From Azospira oryzae (lineage in GTDB: Bacteria > Pseudomonadota > Gammaproteobacteria > Burkholderiales > Rhodocyclaceae), in NCBI RefSeq assembly GCF_004217225.1, contig NZ_SHKM01000001.1, positions 1,402,137-1,466,136 of the forward strand: a stretch of 64,000 bases of DNA. Reading direction: 5' to 3'. Of the stretch, positions 55,995-64,000 are shown piece after piece. Numbering within the stretch: position 1 is the first letter of the stretch; each line of letters opens with the position of its first letter. The position numbers were made by a program, and so were the translations under genes. The notes below the pieces were generated by a model, which worked only from the letters and a program-made list of their open reading frames with translations, was not told the DNA's origin and did not search any database.

Positions 55995-56915
55995 TCAGCC
56001 GGGTCGAAAGAGACAGCCCAGGAGCAGCAGGAAGGAGAACAGCAGCTGCAACTGGGCGGTGCGGCCGAGCAGCAGGTTGTGGCCGGTACCCGGCTTCGCC
56101 CGGGCGAAGCGCACCACCAGCAGCAGGGCCGGCGGCAGCGCCAGCAGGGGCAGGCCGGCGGCCAGATGGTGGCCGGAGGCGGCCAGCCAGCCCAGCAAAA
56201 CGAAGGGGGCCAGCATCAGCAGCCCGTATTCCACCCGGCATCCCGTCAGGCCCAGGCGCACCGCCAGGGTCCGCTTGCCGGCCCGGGCGTCCCCGGCCCG
56301 GTCCCGGGTATTGTTCACCACGATCACCGCTGCCGCGAACAGGCCGGACATGTTGGCCAGGGCAAGAGCGGCCCGGCTGAGGCCGCCGGTCTGCAGGTAG
56401 TAGGTGCCGAGTACCGCCCCCAGACCGAAGAACAGCCACACGAAGACCTCGCCGAAAGGCCCGTAGGCAATGGGTTTGGGGCCGCCGGTGTAGGCCCAGC
56501 CGCAGAACAGGGAAGCCAGGCCGAGCAAGACGATGGGCCAGCCGCCCTGCCCCACCAGATAGATGCCCAGCAGGAAAGCGCCGCCCAGGGCCAGGAAGCC
56601 GCCCCGCTTGACCTGGGCGGCGCTGAGCCAGCCCATGGCCGTGGCCCGGGGCGGGCCCAGGCGGTCCGGCGTGTCCGTGCCGCGCTCGAAGTCGCCCACG
56701 TCGTTGAGCAGGTTGGTGCCGATCTGGATCAGCAGGGCCGCCGCCAGGGTCACCAGGGCCACCAGCCAGCGCAGCTGGCCCGTTTCCGACCAGGCCAGGG
56801 CGCAGGTGGACAGCACCGGGGCCGCCGCCACCGGCAGGGTGCGGGGCCGCAGGGCGAGCCACCAGGCCTGCCCGGGTGTGGGACGGGAGAGGCTGGCGAG
56901 TGTGGAAGCGTTCAT
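55995..56915 (-). CDS. menA: MenA-type UbiA prenyltransferase
   Basis: A 306-residue inner-membrane protein with about eight helices. First Asp-rich motif in NLLNDVGDFERGTDTPDR (with GPPRATAMGWLSAAQ following) and the second NNTRDRAGDARAGKRT. Length and motif match 1,4-dihydroxy-2-naphthoate prenyltransferase of menaquinone synthesis. No other men gene is in the window. A different aromatic acceptor is possible. Confidence 0.8.
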   Translation of the reverse strand: MNASTLASLSRPTPGQAWWLALRPRTLPVAAAPVLSTCALAWSETGQLRWLVALVTLAAALLIQIGTNLLNDVGDFERGTDTPDRLGPPRATAMGWLSAAQVKRGGFLALGGAFLLGIYLVGQGGWPIVLLGLASLFCGWAYTGGPKPIAYGPFGEVFVWLFFGLGAVLGTYYLQTGGLSRAALALANMSGLFAAAVIVVNNTRDRAGDARAGKRTLAVRLGLTGCRVEYGLLMLAPFVLLGWLAASGHHLAAGLPLLALPPALLLVVRFARAKPGTGHNLLLGRTAQLQLLFSFLLLLGCLFRPG

Positions 56916-57067
56916 GGGCAACGGGCGTAAGGGAAAAACAGGCCACAGTCTAACCACAGCGCGGCAAAACGGCGCATGGCCAGATCAAAAGGTGCCGAAT
57001 TTATCCCGGAACGAAGACTGTGAGAGAATGCGGCCTTTGCAAAACCGCCCCACGGGGTGGGTGTATT

Positions 57068-57154
57068 TGGTGCCGGGAGAGGGACTCGAACCCTCACACT
57101 GTTACCAGCGGCGGATTTTGAATCCGCTGCGTCTACCGATTCCGCCATCCCGGC
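57068..57154 (-). tRNA. tRNA-Leu (anticodon CAA)
   Basis: GCCGGGA/TCCCGGC acceptor stem, anticodon loop TTCAAAA in a GCGGA/TCCGC stem, long variable arm, TTCGAGT loop, and encoded CCA end. 87 bases with CCA. Confidence 0.95.
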
Positions 57155-57286
57155 CCGGGACGCCCGGCCAGAGCTGGCGGGCACTACTGCGCGAGGGGCG
57201 CATTATCACCGATTCACGACGCCCCCACAAGCCGGACGAGGACACCCGCCGCCTGCTCCGGGCACCACCGCCAAAGCCGCAAGACC

Positions 57287-58323
57287 ATGAGCCTTTCCGT
57301 CGACCTTTTCGACTTTCCCCTGCCGCCCGAACTGATCGCCCAGCATCCGGCCAGGGAGCGCTGCGCCAGCCGCCTGCTGCACGTGGACGGCCCCCACCTG
57401 GCCGACCTGCGCTTCACTGACCTGCCCGGCCTGCTGGCCCCCGGCGACCTGCTGGTGTTCAACGATACCCGGGTGATCAAGGCCCGCTTCTTCGGCCAGA
57501 AGGACTCCGGCGGCCAGGTGGAAGTGCTGCTGGAGCGCATCGTGGACGAGCGCCACGCCCTGGCCCAGGTGCGGGCCAGCAAGTCGCCCAAGGCCGGCAC
57601 CCGCATCACCCTGGAAAACGCCTTCAGCCTGCTGTGCAGCGGCCGCCAGGGTGAGTTCTTCGCCCTCAAACTGGAGGGCGAAGGCAATCTGTGGGACCTG
57701 GCCGAGCAGTACGGCCGCCTGCCCCTGCCGCCCTATATCGAGCACGGGGTGGAGGCGGAGGATGAGGCCCGCTACCAGACCGTCTATGCCCGCCACCCGG
57801 GCGCCGTGGCGGCGCCCACCGCCGGGCTGCACTTCGATGAGGCAATGCTGGAGCGGCTCTCCGGGCAGGGTGTCCGCCGAGCCGCGCTGACACTGCATGT
57901 GGGGGCAGGCACCTTCCAGCCGGTGCGCGTGGAAAAGATCGACGAGCACAAGATGCACAGCGAGCGCTTCCACGTGCCGGAAGAAACCGCCGCGGCCATC
58001 GCTGCAACCCGGGAGCGGGGCGGCAGGGTGGTGGCGGTGGGCACCACCTCCCTGCGCACCCTGGAATCGGCCGCCTGCGGCAACGGCCTGGTACGGGCCG
58101 GCAGCGGCGAGACGGACATTTTCATCACCCCGGGCTACCGCTTCCAGGTGGTGGACCGGCTCATCACCAATTTCCACCTGCCCCGCTCCACCCTGCTCAT
58201 GCTGGTCTCCGCCTTCGCCGGCCTGGACCCCATCCGCGCCGCCTACGCCCACGCGGTGGCAGAAAAATACCGCTTCTTCAGCTACGGCGACGCCATGCTG
58301 CTGGAGCGGGAAGACAAGTCATA

Positions 58324-58324
<1 letters not shown>
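57287..58324 (+). CDS. queA: tRNA preQ1 ribosyltransferase-isomerase
   Basis: A 345-residue enzyme adding the cyclopentene ring to preQ1 in queuosine. Typical: [17 protein letters not shown] start, [14 protein letters not shown], the [14 protein letters not shown] motif, and [12 protein letters not shown]. First in queA-tgt-yajC-secDF, a common gene order. Confidence 0.95.
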
Positions 58325-59586
<1,262 letters not shown>

Positions 59587-59678
59587 AGCCGCACCGTAGG
59601 TCCGCCACCGGGCATCCGCGTCATGGCTCGGTGGTACAATGCCCCGTTCAAATTTCGAAGCAATCAAGGAGTAAAACC

Positions 59679-60008
59679 GTGCTGATTAGCGCCGCTCACG
59701 CCCAGGCCGCAGGCCAGGCTGCCGACCCCACCGGGGGCCTGATGCAATTCCTGCCCATCATCCTGATGTTCGTGGTGTTGTGGTTCCTCATGATCCGCCC
59801 CCAGATGAAGAAGGCCAAGGAACACAAGGCCATGGTGGACGCCCTGCAAAAGGGTGACGAAGTGGTCACCCAGGGCGGCATGGTGGGCCGCGTCTCCAAG
59901 ATCGGCGACGCTTACGTCCATCTGGAAATCGCCCCCAACACCGAAGTCGTGGTGCAGAAACCCGCCATCGGGGTGCTGCTGCCCAAGGGAACCCTGAAGT
60001 CCCTGTAA
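59679..60008 (+). CDS. yajC: Preprotein translocase subunit YajC
   Basis: A 109-residue single-pass protein; GTG start (59679) with AAGGAG seven bases upstream. Helix PIILMFVVLWFLMIRPQ and the GDEVVTQGGMVGRV motif identify it. It associates with SecDF. Confidence 0.93.
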   Translation: MLISAAHAQAAGQAADPTGGLMQFLPIILMFVVLWFLMIRPQMKKAKEHKAMVDALQKGDEVVTQGGMVGRVSKIGDAYVHLEIAPNTEVVVQKPAIGVLLPKGTLKSL

Positions 60009-60017
60009 GTCATCCCC

Positions 60018-60050
60018 GGGGCCGGATTCGTCCGGCCCCTTGCCTTTTTC
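60018..60050 (+). terminator. Hairpin with T-run between yajC and secD
   Basis: GGGGCCGGA-TTCG-TCCGGCCCC, a UUCG-type tetraloop stem, then TTGCCTTTTT. It could attenuate secDF relative to yajC. Confidence 0.7.
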
Positions 60051-60069
60051 GGTCCCCCAGGAACCGCCC

Positions 60070-61938
60070 ATGAACCGCTATCCGCTCTGGAAATACATCA
60101 CCGTCGTCGTCGCACTGGTGATCGGTTTCCTCTACACCCTGCCCAATTTCTTCGGTGAAGCCCCGGCCGTCCAGCTTTCCCCGGCCCGCGCCACCCTGAA
60201 GACCGATGCCCAGCTGCTGTCCCGCGTCGAAGCCGCCCTGCAGGGCGCCGGCATCAGCCACGACGGCATCTTCCTCGACAGCAACGGCGTCAAGACCCGC
60301 TTCAAGGACACCGACACCCAGCTCAAGGTCAAGGACCTGCTGGAAAAGACCTTCAACCCGAATCCCCAGGACGCCCAGTACGTGGTCGCCCTGAACCTGC
60401 TCTCCTCCTCCCCCAAGTGGCTCTCCAACCTGGGCGCCCTGCCCATGTACCTGGGCCTGGACCTGCGGGGCGGCGTGCACTTCCTGCTGCAGGTGGACAT
60501 GGCCGGCGCGCTGACCAAGCGCCTGGACTCCATGTCGGCCGACCTGCGCACCCTGCTGCGGGACAAGAACCTGCGCCACGCCGGCATCAACCGGGAAGGC
60601 AATGCGGTGGTGGTCAAGTTCCGCGACGCCGACACCCGCACCAAGGCCCGCATCGTGCTGGAAGACAACCAGCCCGACCTGACCTTCGTGGACGGCCAGG
60701 ACGGCTCCGACCTGAAGCTCACCGCCAGCTTGAAGCCCACGGCGGTCAAGCGCATCCAGGACTTCGCCCTGAAGCAGAACATCACCACCCTGCACAACCG
60801 GATCAACGAGCTGGGCGTGGCCGAGCCGGTGATCCAGCAGCAGGGCGCCGACCGCATCGTGGTGCAGCTGCCCGGCGTGCAGGACACGGCCAAGGCCAAG
60901 GACATCCTGGGCCGCACCGCCACCCTGGAAATCCGCATGGTGGACGATACCCCGGGCGCCCTGGAAGCGGCCATGGCCGGCCAGGCACCCTTCGGCACCG
61001 AGCTTTACAGCGAACGGGGCGGCTCGCCCCTGCTGGTGAAGAAGCAGGTGGTGCTGACCGGCGACCGCCTCACCGACGCCCAGCCCGGCTTCGACGGCCA
61101 GACCCACGAACCGGCGGTGCACCTGACCCTGGATTCCGCCGGCGCCCGCATCTTCAAGGACATCACCCGGGAGAACGTGGGCAAGCGCATGGCCATCCTG
61201 CTCATTGAAAAGGGCAAGGGCGAAGTGGTCACCGCCCCGGTGATCCGCACCGAAATCGGCGGCGGCCGGGTCCAGATCAGCGGCAAGATGAGCACCATGG
61301 AAGCCAACGACACCGCCCTGCTGCTGCGGGCCGGTTCCCTGGCGGCGCCCATGGACATCGTCGAAGAGCGCACCATCGGCCCCTCCCTCGGCGCCGACAA
61401 CATCAGCAAGGGCTTCCACTCCACCCTGTGGGGCTTCCTCGCCATTGCCGCCTTCATGATGTGCTACTACCTCATGTTCGGTCTCATCTCCACCCTGGCC
61501 CTGGCGGCCAACCTGATGTTCCTGGTGGCCCTGCTGTCCCTCATGCAGGCCACCCTGACCCTGCCGGGCATCGCCGCCATCGCCCTGACCCTGGGCATGG
61601 CCATCGACTCCAACGTGCTGATCAACGAACGGGTGCGGGAAGAACTGCGCAACGGCGCCAGTCCCCAGGCGGCCATCTCTGCCGGTTACGAGCGGGCCTT
61701 CGGCACCATCCTGGACTCCAACGTCACCACCCTGATCGCCGGCGTTGCCCTGCTGGCCTTCGGCTCCGGCCCCATCCGGGGCTTCGCCGTGGTGCACTGC
61801 CTGGGCATTCTGACCTCCATGTTCAGTTCCGTGGTGGTCTCCCGGGCCCTGGTCAACCTCATCTACGGTCGCCGCAAGAAGCTGGACAAGGTCTCCATCG
61901 GCCAGGTCTGGAAGCCCGGCCTGGACAGCGCCAAGTAA
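60070..61938 (+). CDS. secD: Protein-export membrane protein SecD
   Basis: A 622-residue RND-family translocase: helix one (YITVVVALVIGFLYTLP), large periplasmic P1 domain, conserved LGLDLRGGVHFLLQVD, and helices 2-6 with GIAAIALTLGMAIDSNVLI. Uses the proton gradient to pull proteins through SecYEG. Confidence 0.96.
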   Translation: MNRYPLWKYITVVVALVIGFLYTLPNFFGEAPAVQLSPARATLKTDAQLLSRVEAALQGAGISHDGIFLDSNGVKTRFKDTDTQLKVKDLLEKTFNPNPQDAQYVVALNLLSSSPKWLSNLGALPMYLGLDLRGGVHFLLQVDMAGALTKRLDSMSADLRTLLRDKNLRHAGINREGNAVVVKFRDADTRTKARIVLEDNQPDLTFVDGQDGSDLKLTASLKPTAVKRIQDFALKQNITTLHNRINELGVAEPVIQQQGADRIVVQLPGVQDTAKAKDILGRTATLEIRMVDDTPGALEAAMAGQAPFGTELYSERGGSPLLVKKQVVLTGDRLTDAQPGFDGQTHEPAVHLTLDSAGARIFKDITRENVGKRMAILLIEKGKGEVVTAPVIRTEIGGGRVQISGKMSTMEANDTALLLRAGSLAAPMDIVEERTIGPSLGADNISKGFHSTLWGFLAIAAFMMCYYLMFGLISTLALAANLMFLVALLSLMQATLTLPGIAAIALTLGMAIDSNVLINERVREELRNGASPQAAISAGYERAFGTILDSNVTTLIAGVALLAFGSGPIRGFAVVHCLGILTSMFSSVVVSRALVNLIYGRRKKLDKVSIGQVWKPGLDSAK

Positions 61939-61961
61939 GCGCCTAGCAAGGGATACTCAAC

Positions 61962-62909
61962 ATGGAATTTTTCAAGATCCGCAAGGACATCCCCTTCATG
62001 CGCCATGCGCTGGTGTTCAACGTCATTTCGTTGGTCACCTTCCTCCTGGCCGTGTTCTTCCTCGCCACCCGGGGCCTGCACCTGTCGGTGGAATTCACCG
62101 GCGGCACCCTGATCGAGGTCAGCTACAGCCAGGCCGCCGACCTGGAGAAAATCCGCGGCGCCCTGGGCAAGTCCGGCTTCTCCGACTACTCGGTGCAGAA
62201 CTTCGGCTCCTCCCAGGACGTGCTGATCCGCCTGCCCCTGAAGTCCGAGCAGAACACGGCCAAGCTGGGCGAGTCCGTCATGGCCGCCCTCTCCGCCGAG
62301 GACGCATCCGCCTCCCTGCGCCGGGTCGAGTTCGTCGGCCCCCAGGTGGGCAAGGAACTGGCCGAGAACGGCGCCATGGCCCTGCTGGTGGTGATCATCG
62401 GCATCGTCATCTACCTGGCCTTCCGCTTCGAATGGCGCTTCTCGGTGTCGGCCATCATCGCCAACCTGCACGACGTCATCATCATCCTGGGCTTCTTCGC
62501 CTTCTTCCAGTGGGAATTCTCCCTCTCGGTGCTGGCGGCGGTGCTGGCGGTGCTGGGCTACTCGGTGAACGAATCCGTGGTGGTCTTCGACCGGGTGCGG
62601 GAAACCTTCCGCAAGGCCCGCGGCATGACCACGCCCCAGGTGCTGGACCACGCCATCACCAGCACCATCTCCCGCACCATCATCACCCACGGCTCCACCC
62701 AGATGATGGTGCTGTCCATGCTGGTGTTCGGCGGCGAGACCCTGCACTACTTCGCCATGGCCCTGACCATCGGCATCCTCTTCGGCATCTACTCCTCGGT
62801 GCTGGTGGCCAGCCCCCTGGTGATGTGGCTGGGGGTGTCCCGGGAGCAGTTCATCAAGGCGCCCAAGGCCAAGGACCCCAACGTCAGCGACGACGGCGCC
62901 TGCGTCTGA
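61962..62909 (+). CDS. secF: Protein-export membrane protein SecF
   Basis: A 315-residue partner of SecD. FTGGTLIEV near residue 45, GPQVGKEL, GYSVNESVVVFDRVRE, and helices to the end identify it. Overlapping context secD-secF 23 bases apart. Confidence 0.96.
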   Translation: MEFFKIRKDIPFMRHALVFNVISLVTFLLAVFFLATRGLHLSVEFTGGTLIEVSYSQAADLEKIRGALGKSGFSDYSVQNFGSSQDVLIRLPLKSEQNTAKLGESVMAALSAEDASASLRRVEFVGPQVGKELAENGAMALLVVIIGIVIYLAFRFEWRFSVSAIIANLHDVIIILGFFAFFQWEFSLSVLAAVLAVLGYSVNESVVVFDRVRETFRKARGMTTPQVLDHAITSTISRTIITHGSTQMMVLSMLVFGGETLHYFAMALTIGILFGIYSSVLVASPLVMWLGVSREQFIKAPKAKDPNVSDDGACV

Positions 62910-63032
62910 GTCTGGATCAGCAACGGCCGGTTACATTCGGCCACAGCCCCGCCCCTGCGGCAGGGGCTACAATTCGACGGGTCGCCTGCCACCGCGGGCG
63001 GCCCGTTTTACTTGCATGAGGGAGAAACACTC

Positions 63033-63749
63033 GTGAGCACGCAGAAAATCAAGGTGTGGGACCTGCCCACCCGCCTCTTCCACTGGCTGCTGGCCGCCCT
63101 GGTGCTGGGCGCCGTGGTCACCGGCCAGGTCGGCGGCAACGCCATCTTCGTTCACGGCAAGCTGGGGCTGGCCATCGTCGGCCTGCTGGTGTTCCGTCTG
63201 GTGTGGGGCGTAGCCGGTTCCACCTACGCCCGCTTCAGCCAGTTCGTGCCCGGCCCCGACGCCATCAAGGCCTATCTGCAGGGCCGCTGGCAGGGCCTGG
63301 GCCACAATCCCCTGGGCGCCCTCTCCGTGCTGGCCCTGCTGGCCCTGCTGCTGTTCCAGGTGGTATCCGGCCTCTTCGCCAACGACGACATCGCCTTCCG
63401 CGGACCCCTCATGGACCTGGTGGGCAAGGATCTCTCCGACACCCTCTCCGGTCTGCACAAGGGCGCCTTTCCCCTGATCCTGGCCCTGGTGCTGGTGCAC
63501 GTGGGCGCCATCGTCTTCTACGCCCGGGTGAAGAAGGACAACCTGGTCAAGCCCATGCTCACCGGCTGGAAGGAACTGCCGGCAGCACAGCCCGCCGTGC
63601 CCGCCACCGCCCATGCCCAGGGCGGCGGCCTGGTGGCCTTCATCGTCGCCCTGGCCCTGGCGGCCCTGGCCGTATGGGGCGCGTCCGGCGCCTGGATCGC
63701 GCCGCCGCCCCCGCCGCCGGCATCGGCACCGGCCACGCCCAGCTGGTAA
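63033..63749 (+). CDS. Diheme cytochrome b561 family protein
   Basis: A 238-residue inner-membrane protein, GTG start with GGGAG upstream. Four helices, with heme-ligand His in LPTRLFHWLLAALV, NAIFVHGKLGLAIVG, LHKGAFPLILALV and VLVHVGAIVFYAR. The C-terminal segment has a fifth helix and PPPPPPASAPATPSW tail. Transfers electrons to or from quinone, perhaps with the converging cytochrome c'. Confidence 0.85.
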   Translation: MSTQKIKVWDLPTRLFHWLLAALVLGAVVTGQVGGNAIFVHGKLGLAIVGLLVFRLVWGVAGSTYARFSQFVPGPDAIKAYLQGRWQGLGHNPLGALSVLALLALLLFQVVSGLFANDDIAFRGPLMDLVGKDLSDTLSGLHKGAFPLILALVLVHVGAIVFYARVKKDNLVKPMLTGWKELPAAQPAVPATAHAQGGGLVAFIVALALAALAVWGASGAWIAPPPPPPASAPATPSW

Positions 63750-63763
63750 GCGTCGAGTCCCCA

Positions 63764-63797
63764 AAAGAAAAGGCCGCCCACGGGCGGCCTTTTCTTT
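63764..63797. terminator. Bidirectional terminator after cytochrome b561
   Basis: AAAGAAAAGGCCGCC-CAC-GGGCGGCCTTTTCTTT, a near-perfect palindrome with A- and T-rich ends. Confidence 0.92.
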
Positions 63798-63851
63798 GCC
63801 TGCACGCTCCGGACAGGGCGACGCCAGGGCCGCCTGCCGGGCGCAAGGACC

Positions 63852-64000
63852 TCAGTCCTTCATGCGGAACTTGTCGTGGCAGGACTTGCAGGTCTCGCCG
63901 GTCTTGCCGAACTGGGCCTTGATGGCGTTCACGTCGCCGCCGGCGGCCACTTCGGCCAGCTTGTTGGCTTCGGCATTGAAGGCGCGGGCGATCTTGCCCA
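63852..64000 (-). CDS. Cytochrome c', C-terminal fragment
   Basis: The open minus-strand frame entering from the right edge ends at TGA (63852). It reads FNAEANKLAEVAA, then FGKTGETCKSCHDKFRMKD. The CxxCH heme motif close to the C-terminus is diagnostic of cytochrome c', a periplasmic NO-binding protein. Only about 48 codons are in the window. Confidence 0.88.
   Translation of the reverse strand, partial: GKIARAFNAEANKLAEVAAGGDVNAIKAQFGKTGETCKSCHDKFRMKD

Overview
The window comes from a GC-rich (roughly two-thirds G+C) betaproteobacterial chromosome. The gene content fits Rhodocyclales: cd1 nitrite reductase (nirS), a Sec-type (clade II) nitrous-oxide reductase cluster, AceK with two isocitrate dehydrogenases, and a formate dehydrogenase-N module. 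It resembles an Azospira/Dechlorosoma-type denitrifier. The genus is an inference from gene content and order, not from a marker gene.

Layout: 1-4946 is housekeeping: the xseA tail, sodB, a 2H phosphoesterase, a ClpX-like AAA+ protein, a leuE-type exporter, a beta-carbonic anhydrase and a DapB-like oxidoreductase. 5071-7160 is a short run of two low-GC, minus-strand genes separated by attC-like sites. One gene has an abortive-infection-type C-terminus. 7352-15345 is a complete formate dehydrogenase unit (moaA, fdhD, fdhC, fdhB, fdhA on minus; fdhE on plus) with a sigma-54 promoter and a paired-palindrome upstream element. 15866-20626 is a second array of nine minus-strand cassettes, each followed by an attC-like site. 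Seven of the nine products are secreted, lipoprotein or membrane proteins. No integron integrase is visible, so both arrays are CALIN-like (clusters of attC sites lacking an integrase).

21184-26320 encodes an NtrB/NtrC-type sensor kinase and sigma-54 activator, a REC-PP2C phosphatase and a STAS protein. 26487-30742 holds an SRPBCC protein, ubiC, a DUF192 protein, a His-rich peptide, rluE and aceK. Next come two unrelated isocitrate dehydrogenases (monomeric and dimeric), nfsB and a YbaL-type antiporter.

37616-55988 is the denitrification island. Reading in the minus direction from nosZ, the order is nosZ, c-cytochrome, FNR site, diheme c-cytochrome, nosB, nosD, nosG, nosH, nosF, nosL, nosY, and a TlpA-like thioredoxin. 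A plus-strand copper-delivery operon follows (FixH-like, SCO, PCuAC), then tonB-exbB-exbD, a c551-type cytochrome, nirS and a divergent cobA/nirE. FNR/DNR-type palindromes lie upstream of nirS, nosZ and the diheme cytochrome operon. Intrinsic terminators downstream of nosZ and of the first cytochrome split the nos cluster into stacked transcription units.

55995-64000 returns to core functions: menA-type prenyltransferase, tRNA-Leu(CAA), queA-tgt-yajC-secD-secF, cytochrome b561, and the C-terminal end of a cytochrome c'.
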